The notes under the pieces were generated by a model. It saw nothing but the letters and a program-made list of their open reading frames with translations. It had not been told where the DNA came from and did no database searches. A DNA stretch of 5,494 nt from Nitrospira sp. Lineage in GTDB: Bacteria > Nitrospirota > Nitrospiria > Nitrospirales > Nitrospiraceae. Location of the stretch: positions 1-5,494 of the forward strand of contig JANYBU010000383.1 in assembly GCA_025360665.1 (NCBI GenBank), given 5' to 3'. The position numbers and the translations under genes were made by a program. Shown piece by piece: positions 1 through 5,494 of the stretch (the stretch's first letter is position 1; each line of letters opens with the position of its first letter).

Positions 1-1
1 G

Positions 2-1348
2 GAGGGGGTAGATGTTTTATTAGATCGCGCCCTCGCGCGATGCTCGTTCGACAGCAGGGAGCGAGCCCTTACGGTGGAACTCACCTATGGCGTCTTGCGG
101 CGCCTTGCGACCATCGATTGGCGGCTTGAGCCGGTCTTGGATAAACCGCTTTCTCGCCTCCCCGACGCTGTGCAGATGGTGCTCAGGCTCGGCGCCTACC
201 AACTTCTATTTTTAGATCGCATCCCGCAGTCTGCCGCGGTTAACGAATCAGTCAATCTAGCTAAGGCTTTTGCCGACACAGTGGGCAGGGATTGGAGCGG
301 GCTCGTCAATGCAGTGTTGCGTGGTCTCTTGCGCCAACCTCTTCAGCCCTGGCCCAGCATGGATCATGATGCCGCGCAGGCCCTCGCTGTGCGGTACTCG
401 ATCCCAGGCTGGCTCAGTCGTCGATGGGTGGAACGTCTGGGCCTGGCCTCTGCGGAAGCGGCCTGCGAGGGGGTCAGTGTCGCGCCTCCGATGACGTTGC
501 GGGTAAACCGGCTGGTCACGACCAGGGAGGCGCTCCTCGAAACATTTGCACAGGCCGGTATTGCGGCCAAAGCGACTCTCGTAAGCCCATTTGGCATTCT
601 GCTTGACGAAGGAGGCCCTGTGCCCTCGCTCCCGGGGTTTCAAGAGGGCGCTTTTTACGTCGAAGATGAAGCGGCGCAATTGATTCCTCTCCTCCTCGAT
701 CCTCAGCCTGGTGATATCGTGCTCGATGCCTGTGCGGCACCGGGAGGGAAGTCAACTCATGTGGCCGATCTGATGCATAACAAGGGAACGATCTACGCCG
801 TTGATCGGAAAGGCGCCCGCCTGGATCTGCTGCGAAACAATTGCAATCGACTGAGGGTCCAGATTGTCGTGCCGATCGTCGGCGATATTCGAGAGCCACG
901 CGCATGGGTTCCCATGATCGAGCCAGCAGGGCCTTCCTCCGTAAAGAAGGCCGGAGTGAGCGGACCATCGGTTGATCGGATTTTGGTGGATGCGCCCTGC
1001 AGCGGGCTTGGCGTGTTACGACGACACCCGGAAGCGAAGTGGCGGAAAGACGAGCAGGCGCTCCCTCGACATCAGGCGCTCCAGTCTCAGATCCTCGAAG
1101 CGGTTGCCCCATGCTTGCGGCCCGGCGGGGTGCTGGTCTATAGTACGTGCTCGACGGAACCGGAAGAAAACGAAGACGTCCTCGAGCGATTCTGTCGTGC
1201 CCATGCGGAGTTCCAGCGTGAGTCCGTCGTCCCCTGGCTCCCGCCTGCAGCACGGGGATTCGTCACCGAACAAGGTGCCCTTTCGACAGTGGGTAATCGG
1301 TTCTCAATGGACGGCTTTTACGCTGCACGACTGAGGAAGGTTTTGTGA
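2..1348 (+). CDS. rsmB: 16S rRNA (cytosine(967)-C5)-methyltransferase RsmB, 5' end cut off by the window
   Basis: The SAM-dependent enzyme methylates C5 of cytosine 967 in 16S rRNA during small-subunit maturation. The frame is open back to base 2, and the residues before the GTG at 74 (VLLDRALAR, then SRERALTVELTYGVLRR) match the NusB-like N-terminal domain, so 74 is an internal Val codon. By comparison with E. coli RsmB, about 20 residues are missing; 448 are present. The NusB-like helical domain fills roughly the first 140 residues (QLLFLDRIP, LVNAVLRGLLRQ). The Rossmann methyltransferase domain follows: SAM-binding motif I DACAAPGGKST (from base 725), motif IV DAPCSGLGVLRRHPE with the product-release Cys at 998-1000, and motif VI VYSTCSTEPEENE with the nucleophilic Cys at 1148-1150. 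The C-terminus DGFYAARLRK is typical of the family. Both catalytic cysteines are intact, so it should be active. A short linker rich in Ser, Lys and Gly (about bases 920-970) precedes motif IV. The stop overlaps rpe by one base. An RsmF-type paralogue is less likely because of the NusB-like domain. Confidence 0.95.
   Translation, partial: EGVDVLLDRALARCSFDSRERALTVELTYGVLRRLATIDWRLEPVLDKPLSRLPDAVQMVLRLGAYQLLFLDRIPQSAAVNESVNLAKAFADTVGRDWSGLVNAVLRGLLRQPLQPWPSMDHDAAQALAVRYSIPGWLSRRWVERLGLASAEAACEGVSVAPPMTLRVNRLVTTREALLETFAQAGIAAKATLVSPFGILLDEGGPVPSLPGFQEGAFYVEDEAAQLIPLLLDPQPGDIVLDACAAPGGKSTHVADLMHNKGTIYAVDRKGARLDLLRNNCNRLRVQIVVPIVGDIREPRAWVPMIEPAGPSSVKKAGVSGPSVDRILVDAPCSGLGVLRRHPEAKWRKDEQALPRHQALQSQILEAVAPCLRPGGVLVYSTCSTEPEENEDVLERFCRAHAEFQRESVVPWLPPAARGFVTEQGALSTVGNRFSMDGFYAARLRKVL
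1333..1340 (+). promoter_or_regulatory. Shine-Dalgarno sequence of rpe
   Basis: GAGGAAGG lies inside the last codons of rsmB. It is 7 nt from the ATG at 1348 but only 4 nt from the GTG at 1345, which favours the ATG as the rpe start. It is the best ribosome binding site in the window. Confidence 0.75.
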
Positions 1349-2049
1349 TGGCACGCCCCATTTTTATCGCGCCCTCGATCTTAGCGTCTGACTTTGCCAG
1401 GCTGGCAGACGAAGTGGCAGCCGTGGAACGAGCGGGGGCCGACTTCCTCCATATCGATGTCATGGACGGGCATTTCGTTCCGAATTTGACCATCGGTCCG
1501 CCGATCGTGGCGGCGCTCAGAAAAGTCACCAAGCTGCCGCTCGACGTTCACCTCATGATCACCAACGCCGACGCCTTCATCGCCGAGTTCGCCGAGGCTG
1601 GCGCGGACTATCTCACGGTGCACGTGGAAGCCTGTCCACATCTCCATCGCACGGTGCAAGCGATCAAAGAACGAGGGGTCAAGGCAGGGGTGACCCTGAA
1701 TCCTGCTACCTCGCTCAGTACGATTGAGGAAATCCTCCCCGAGGTCGATTTGGTTCTGATCATGTCGGTCAATCCTGGCTTCGGCGGTCAAAAGTTTATC
1801 ACCTCCTGTCTGCAGAAGACCGCCTCCGCTCGTGCCATGATCGATCGAATCGGAAGTCGCGCGTTGCTCGAAGTGGACGGCGGCGTCAAGATCGACAATG
1901 CGGCTCAGGTGTTGGCTGCGGGAGCTGACGTCTTGGTCGCCGGGTCGGCCATTTTCTCCAGTCCAGATTATGCCGCGACGATCGCTGCGATGCGCGCAGC
2001 CGGCCAACCTTCTTCCACGACGCCACAGCGCGTCTCCGCTCACCGATAG
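1348..2049 (+). CDS. rpe: Ribulose-phosphate 3-epimerase
   Basis: Rpe interconverts D-ribulose 5-phosphate and D-xylulose 5-phosphate in the cytoplasm, in the pentose phosphate pathway and, where present, the Calvin cycle. The 233-residue product is a complete TIM barrel, close to the usual 220-230. Signatures in order: IAPSILASDF (residues 7-16), HIDVMDGHFVPN (35-46), DVHLMI (66-71), MSVNPGFGGQKFI (139-151), EVDGGV (175-180) and the phosphate-binding LVAGSAIF near the C-terminus. Expected metal ligands His35, Asp37, His68 and Asp177 are all present, and Asp37 and Asp177 are the acid/base pair. A tail of about 17 polar residues after the last helix looks dispensable. The ATG overlaps the rsmB stop (TGATG) and sits 7 nt from a strong Shine-Dalgarno; a GTG one codon upstream is possible but too close to it. 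Overlap with rsmB implies co-transcription and probably coupled translation. The epimerase has no direct functional tie to its translation-related neighbours. Confidence 0.97.
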   Translation: MARPIFIAPSILASDFARLADEVAAVERAGADFLHIDVMDGHFVPNLTIGPPIVAALRKVTKLPLDVHLMITNADAFIAEFAEAGADYLTVHVEACPHLHRTVQAIKERGVKAGVTLNPATSLSTIEEILPEVDLVLIMSVNPGFGGQKFITSCLQKTASARAMIDRIGSRALLEVDGGVKIDNAAQVLAAGADVLVAGSAIFSSPDYAATIAAMRAAGQPSSTTPQRVSAHR

Positions 2050-2061
2050 GCCTCGCGGGTG
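2046..2061 (+). promoter_or_regulatory. Weak initiation region of pheS, GTG start
   Basis: The only Shine-Dalgarno-like core before the pheS GTG (2059-2061) is AGG at 2048-2050, formed by the rpe TAG stop and the following G, with an 8 nt spacer. The rpe stop and pheS start are in the same frame, separated by three codons. No in-frame start exists between the stop and this GTG, and the next Met (residue 47) would delete most of the first winged-helix segment. Reinitiation by ribosomes that finish rpe is the likely mode (inference). Confidence 0.5.
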
Positions 2062-3621
2062 GACATTTCTTCCCTCATCGATAGCCTTCATCCTCTCGAA
2101 GTCAAAGTCCTGTCGACCTTTGGGGCGAATCCCTCCGCGGTGCTCCAGACAGAGCCGTTGGCGCAATCTTCCGGGTTAGAGCCCTCGCAGTTGAGCATGG
2201 CGGTCGAATGGTTGCTCGCCAAGTCGTTGCTCGCGGTCGATACCGAGACCGTGACGCCAATTGTCTCGCTCACCAAAATCGGCGATCTCTACTTTGAGAA
2301 ATATTCGCCGATCGAACGGGTGCTGTCCGCTGCTCGCGATGCGGCTAGAACCGGTAAGCGTCTGACCATTCAGGACATACAAGCGCGGGAAGGGCTCGAA
2401 CCGGCGGAAGTGAGCGGCGCGATCGGACGGCTCAAGAAAGAAGGCGCGCTCCTCATCATTCAAGGCGGCTGTATCGAATCGACCGGCCGGCCGAGCCAGA
2501 CGGCGGAAGCGATGCGGGGCTTGCTGCAACAGCTCCATGGGGTGACTCGTGAGCTGCAGGCATTTTCCGAGGCACAACGGCAGGTCATTCAAGACCACGC
2601 CGTCAAACGAGGGAATGCGCGGGAACCCTTCCGCATCGATGATCGAGTGGCCAGAGCGCTCAAGCTTTCAGTTGCCGGCATTGAGGCCGCCCAGCAACTC
2701 TCTCGGCAAGGAACAGCGGAAGAGGTCTCCCAGCTGACGCCCGAGCTGTTAAAGGACGGGAGTTGGCGGACCAAACGGTTCCGTAAGTACACGATCAGCC
2801 TTCGCGCGCCACGGATCGCGCCAGGCAAACGACATCCGTATCGCGAGTTTCTCGATACCGTGAAGATGAAGCTCGTGAGCATGGGGTTCCAGGAAATGCG
2901 GGGCTCGCTGGTGGAGACCGAATTCTGGAACATGGATGCCCTCTTCATGCCGCAATTCCATCCAGCACGGGACATTCATGACGTCTACTTCGTGAAGGAA
3001 CCGACGCATGCCTCGTCGATTGCGGAACCGTTCTTATCCAGGGTCATGCAAGCGCACCAGGACGGCGGCGAAACCGGTTCAACCGGTTGGAACTATCCCT
3101 TCGATGCGGAGCGCGCACGCAGGCTGGTCTTACGGAGCCAGGGGACAGCCGTCTCAGCCCATACGTTGGCGGCACAACCAGCGGTGCCGGGAAAGTATTT
3201 TTCCATTGCCCGTTGCTTCCGCTACGATCAAGTCGATGCGACGCACGCAACCGATTTCTTTCAGGTGGAAGGGATCGTGCTCGGCGAAGACATCAACTTT
3301 CGCACGCTACTCGGTCTGCTGAACCTCTTTGCCCGTGAAGTGGCGCAGGCCAAGGAAGTCAAATTCCTCCCAGCCTACTTCCCTTTCACCGAACCGTCGG
3401 TCGAGCTGCATGTGCGCCATCCGAAGCTCGGTTGGATGGAACTTGGCGGAGCCGGGTTGTTCCGGCCGGAAGTCACCCTTCCGCTGGGCGTAACAGTGCC
3501 GGTGATTGCCTGGGGGCTGGGGCTTGATCGTATGGCGATGGTGGCGCTCGGTATTCACGATATTCGTGAGCTGTTCACCGATAATCTTGATCTGATTCGT
3601 TCCACCAGGGGGGCGTTCTAG
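2059..3621 (+). CDS. pheS: Phenylalanine--tRNA ligase alpha subunit, archaeal/eukaryotic type
   Basis: Catalytic subunit of the class II PheRS heterotetramer, which activates Phe with ATP and charges the 2'-OH of tRNA-Phe. At 520 residues it is far longer than typical bacterial PheS (about 330-350) and matches archaeal and eukaryotic cytosolic alpha subunits. Residues 10-75 and 85-137 look like two winged-helix DNA/RNA-binding segments, followed by a helical linker (145-215). The catalytic core runs from about 225 to 515: LTPELLKDGSWR, the motif 1 region GKRHPYREF to FWNMDALF, HPARD (301-305), the LRSQGTAVSAHTL segment (358-370), motif 2 around Arg388 (ARCFRYDQVDATH), FFQVEG (400-405), FPFTEPSVE, GAGLFRPEV, and motif 3 GLGLDRMAM followed by GIHDIRELF. 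Gln402 and Glu404, predicted Phe ligands, are present. Three signature positions differ from common family forms (F300, Q361, F401). It is followed after 7 nt by its partner pheT, also archaeal type. Identity is secure; transfer from archaea or a related bacterial lineage is inferred. Confidence 0.96.
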   Translation: MDISSLIDSLHPLEVKVLSTFGANPSAVLQTEPLAQSSGLEPSQLSMAVEWLLAKSLLAVDTETVTPIVSLTKIGDLYFEKYSPIERVLSAARDAARTGKRLTIQDIQAREGLEPAEVSGAIGRLKKEGALLIIQGGCIESTGRPSQTAEAMRGLLQQLHGVTRELQAFSEAQRQVIQDHAVKRGNAREPFRIDDRVARALKLSVAGIEAAQQLSRQGTAEEVSQLTPELLKDGSWRTKRFRKYTISLRAPRIAPGKRHPYREFLDTVKMKLVSMGFQEMRGSLVETEFWNMDALFMPQFHPARDIHDVYFVKEPTHASSIAEPFLSRVMQAHQDGGETGSTGWNYPFDAERARRLVLRSQGTAVSAHTLAAQPAVPGKYFSIARCFRYDQVDATHATDFFQVEGIVLGEDINFRTLLGLLNLFAREVAQAKEVKFLPAYFPFTEPSVELHVRHPKLGWMELGGAGLFRPEVTLPLGVTVPVIAWGLGLDRMAMVALGIHDIRELFTDNLDLIRSTRGAF

Positions 3622-3631
3622 GTTTCCCATG
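3619..3631 (+). promoter_or_regulatory. Initiation region of pheT
   Basis: AGG at 3620-3622 is formed by the pheS TAG stop and the next G, and lies 6 nt before the pheT ATG at 3629. A G-rich run at 3608-3613 is too distant to serve as the main site. The arrangement copies that at the rpe-pheS junction and suits coupled synthesis of two subunits needed in equal amounts. Confidence 0.5.
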
Positions 3632-5347
3632 CCCACGATTACTATTTTTAAACAGGATCTCGAGGGATTGCTTGCAGGGCCAGGGGAGGCTCGCCAATCG
3701 ATCACCATAGAGCAACTCGAAGAGTCGTTGATGCTCGTGAAGGGTGAGCTGAAGGGGCAGAATCCCGACACCGGCGAACTGCGCATTGAGCTACAAGATA
3801 GCAACCGCCCCGATCTCTGGTGCTGCGAAGGGATCGCGCGGCAGATTCGAGTGAAACGACAGGGCGCCCTCGCGAGGTACGACTTTCTCACGACCACATC
3901 GAAATCGCCCAAGCGACTGAACGTGGCCCCCGGCCTGGAGAAGGTCAGGCCTTTTGTAGCGGCCTGTGCTGCAACCGGCTACCGCATGACCCAGGATGGC
4001 CTCGCGCAGCTGATCCAGACGCAAGAGAAGCTCGCCGAGATGTTCGGCCGAAAACGTCGGACCGTGTCGATCGGACTTTATCGGCTCGCGGCGATCGAGT
4101 TTCCTGTCACCTATGACTTGGTGAAACCGGACGAAGTCACATTCACGCCGTTGGGCATGGATACGGTCATGACGCTCGGAGAGATGCTGCTCGTCCATCC
4201 CAAAGGGCTGGAGTTCGGTGGGATTCTCGCAGGCCAGGATCGCTTGCCCTTCCTTCGTGATGCGAAGCGTCATGCACTCTCTTTCCCACCGATTATCAAT
4301 AGCCGCGAAGTCGGAGAGGTGCGGGTGGGAGACGATGCCTTATTCGTCGAGGTGACGGGCACTGATCTTTCGATGGTCGTCCTGACTCTCAACATTTTCG
4401 CAGCCAATCTGGCAGATCGTGGCGCGGTCATTGAGCCGATTGAAGTACGGTATCCCTATAAGACTGCTCTCGGCGAGACAGTTATGACTCCGCAAGATCT
4501 CGGAAAGTCACGCACGCTTCCTATCAGCACGATCGAGCAGGCTCTTGGGCAGGCGTTAGGCGCCCACGAAGTGGCCAAGGCCTTAGCGGCCTATGGCTAT
4601 GCGGTGACGACTGGGCCTGAACAAGTAACGGTGACGCTTCCGCTCTATCGGCAGGACCTGATGCACGTGATGGACGTCGTCGAAGATGTCGCAATCAGCC
4701 GTGGGTACGGCGACTTTTTGCCGGTGATGCCTTCGCAGTTCACGGTCGGTGGATTGTCGCGCATCGAAACGGTATCCGACCGTGTCAGGGCCCTCATGGT
4801 CGGCATGGGCTTCCAGGAAATTATTTCCAACATTCTCGGTTCACCCAAGGATCTACGCGATGCGATGCGATTGGAGGGGACCGAGTGGGGGGAACTCGTC
4901 GAAGTGGATAATGTGATGTCCCAGAACTTCTCTGCACTTCGGCAATGGATGCTTCCTTCGCTGCTTCGTGTGGAAACCGCATCGAACCGGGCGTTTTATC
5001 CCCATCGAATGTTCGAGGCGGGTGAAGTGGCCAGGCCTGATCCCACGCAACCTCTCGGGTCACGCTCCGTGACGGTGCTCGGGGGGGTGATTGCCCATGC
5101 CGATGCACATTTCTCCGAGATCCACTCCTGCCTGGACACATTGTTTTACTATGTGAACCAAGCGTACAGCCTGGAACCGATCCAGCATCCTTCATTTCTT
5201 GCCGGACGAGTAGGGAGTATCGTATCTGGGGGAAAACAGGTCGGTGTGATTGGGGAGCTACACCCGGAAGTTCTCGAGCGATGGCAGATTAGTGTTCCGG
5301 CTGTCGCGTTTGAAATCGATCTGACAGAACTAGCCGAACAGTCTTGA
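3629..5347 (+). CDS. pheT: Phenylalanine--tRNA ligase beta subunit, archaeal/eukaryotic type
   Basis: Structural, tRNA-binding and proofreading subunit of PheRS; the family hydrolyses Tyr misattached to tRNA-Phe. At 572 residues it fits archaeal PheT (about 550), not bacterial PheT (about 790). The N-terminal MPTITIFKQDLEGLL aligns with archaeal starts, where bacterial proteins begin with a different B1 domain followed by an OB-fold tRNA-binding domain. Segments in order: B1-like with DSNRPDLWCCEGIAR (57-71); B3/B4 editing domain, about 95-265, with QEKLAEMFGRKRRTVSIGLY, HPKGLEFGGIL, FPPIINS and EVTGTD; B5 domain, about 285-365, with MTPQDLGKSR, the HVMDVVEDVAISRGYGDF segment and its acidic residues; and a degenerate class II synthetase-like domain, about 375-570, with MVGMGFQEIISN, QNFSALRQWMLPSLL, RMFEAGEV and GVIGELHPEVLERW. 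There is no C-terminal FDX-ACB anticodon-binding domain. The stop lies within an inverted repeat. The frame is intact and the protein looks functional. Confidence 0.96.
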   Translation: MPTITIFKQDLEGLLAGPGEARQSITIEQLEESLMLVKGELKGQNPDTGELRIELQDSNRPDLWCCEGIARQIRVKRQGALARYDFLTTTSKSPKRLNVAPGLEKVRPFVAACAATGYRMTQDGLAQLIQTQEKLAEMFGRKRRTVSIGLYRLAAIEFPVTYDLVKPDEVTFTPLGMDTVMTLGEMLLVHPKGLEFGGILAGQDRLPFLRDAKRHALSFPPIINSREVGEVRVGDDALFVEVTGTDLSMVVLTLNIFAANLADRGAVIEPIEVRYPYKTALGETVMTPQDLGKSRTLPISTIEQALGQALGAHEVAKALAAYGYAVTTGPEQVTVTLPLYRQDLMHVMDVVEDVAISRGYGDFLPVMPSQFTVGGLSRIETVSDRVRALMVGMGFQEIISNILGSPKDLRDAMRLEGTEWGELVEVDNVMSQNFSALRQWMLPSLLRVETASNRAFYPHRMFEAGEVARPDPTQPLGSRSVTVLGGVIAHADAHFSEIHSCLDTLFYYVNQAYSLEPIQHPSFLAGRVGSIVSGGKQVGVIGELHPEVLERWQISVPAVAFEIDLTELAEQS

Positions 5348-5378
5348 GGCGTACGCCCGTCTGCGCATTCCTCAAGAC
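5341..5378. repeat. 9-bp perfect inverted repeat across the pheT stop codon
   Basis: GTCTTGAGG (5341-5349) is exactly complementary to CCTCAAGAC (5370-5378), with a 20-nt loop that contains the palindrome-like GCGTACGC. The left arm includes the pheT TGA. A hairpin in the mRNA is plausible and could act in 3'-end formation or stabilisation. No T-tract follows on either strand, so it is not a canonical Rho-independent terminator. Confidence 0.5.
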
Positions 5379-5384
5379 CCACAT

Positions 5385-5423
5385 CCTATCCCAACAACCT
5401 CTTCGAAGAGCACTCTCGATAGG
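5385..5423. repeat. Nested inverted repeats in the convergent intergenic region
   Basis: CCTATC (5385-5390) pairs with GATAGG (5418-5423). Between them is a perfect 12-bp palindrome, CTCTTCGAAGAG (5399-5410). Together with the repeat at 5341-5378 this fills most of the gap between pheT and the minus-strand reading frame. A structured bidirectional 3' end is possible. The outer stem is only 6 bp with a long interior and there is no T-tract, so the terminator role is weakly supported. Confidence 0.35.
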
Positions 5424-5432
5424 CGACTGCGC

Positions 5433-5494
5433 TTAGGCAGCAGCGGGGGCAAGGTGCTGCTTGGCGAGACCGACCAGCTGCTCAAATCCCGTGG
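5433..5494 (-). CDS. C-terminal end of a convergent gene of unknown function, partial
   Basis: Read on the minus strand, the frame enters from the right edge and ends in TAA at 5435-5433, giving TGFEQLVGLAKQHLAPAAA. The pattern of a short amphipathic helix followed by an Ala/Pro-rich tail is a believable bacterial C-terminus, and its codons (CTG, CAG, AAG, GCC) match the neighbours. It would be convergent with pheT, with 85 nt between the two stops. Only 19 residues are visible, too few to name a family. A competing plus-strand frame from the GTG at 5454 is also open to the edge, so orientation is not certain. Confidence 0.45.
   Translation of the reverse strand, partial: TGFEQLVGLAKQHLAPAAA

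Noticed and set aside
74..76. GTG as the start codon of rsmB
   Set aside because: The same frame is open to base 2 and encodes family-like residues before it; starting at 74 would remove the first helix of the NusB-like domain.
516..1253. Long minus-strand open frame (245 codons) opposite rsmB
   Set aside because: It lies wholly opposite a gene with intact catalytic motifs; the translation is Arg-, Pro- and Ser-rich, as expected of antisense frames in GC-rich DNA, and shows no recognisable domain.
1381..2166. Minus-strand open frame of 261 codons opposite rpe and the start of pheS
   Set aside because: It runs across two well-supported genes and its translation has the Arg/His/Asp-rich look of a shadow frame.
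2059..2596. N-terminal PheS extension as a separate fused regulator (winged-helix protein)
   Set aside because: Archaeal and eukaryotic PheS proteins normally carry such N-terminal winged-helix segments for tRNA binding, so it is not a novel fusion.
3307..3912. Minus-strand open frame spanning the pheS-pheT junction
   Set aside because: It is antisense to conserved motifs of both subunits and has no family signature.
5341..5378. Canonical Rho-independent terminator after pheT
   Set aside because: The 9-bp stem is perfect, but the 20-nt loop is long and no T-tract follows on either strand, so it is listed only as an inverted repeat.
5454..5494. Possible plus-strand gene start (GTG after a GGGGGC run) reading MLLGETDQLLKSR
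   Set aside because: It is open to the edge and cannot be excluded, but it is very short and would begin right after a structured 3' region with no visible promoter; the minus-strand frame gives a more natural C-terminus ending in a stop.

Overview
The window is bacterial chromosomal DNA of fairly high GC, judged by eye. Four plus-strand genes are packed almost without gaps: the 3' part of rsmB (16S rRNA m5C967 methyltransferase), rpe (ribulose-phosphate 3-epimerase), pheS and pheT (the two phenylalanyl-tRNA synthetase subunits). No promoter is visible inside the cluster, so these genes are probably the distal part of an operon that starts upstream of base 1. After pheT there is a short non-coding stretch with inverted repeats, then what looks like the last 19 codons of a convergent minus-strand gene.

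The junctions are tight. The rsmB stop codon overlaps the rpe ATG by one base, with a strong Shine-Dalgarno inside the end of rsmB. rpe and pheS are separated by 9 nt and lie in the same reading frame. pheS and pheT are separated by 7 nt. At the last two junctions the only AGG core of a ribosome binding site is made from the upstream TAG stop plus the next G, which suggests coupled translation.

The most interesting point is the type of PheRS. Both subunits have the archaeal/eukaryotic-cytosolic architecture and not the usual bacterial one. PheS is about 520 residues with two N-terminal winged-helix-like segments and archaeal-style catalytic motifs. PheT is about 572 residues and lacks the tRNA-binding OB domain and the C-terminal FDX-ACB domain that make typical bacterial PheT about 790 residues. 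Spirochaetes are the classic bacterial example of such an enzyme. Here it sits in an otherwise ordinary bacterial housekeeping cluster, which points to an old inter-domain transfer. The lineage cannot be fixed from this window. A Nitrospira-like or other deep-branching Gram-negative source is a low-confidence guess based on gene style and composition.

Functionally the cluster is housekeeping: rRNA modification (RsmB), pentose phosphate or Calvin cycle sugar interconversion (Rpe) and Phe-tRNA synthesis (PheS2PheT2). I see no mobile element, CRISPR array, tRNA or rRNA gene, and no evidence for an undescribed multi-gene system.
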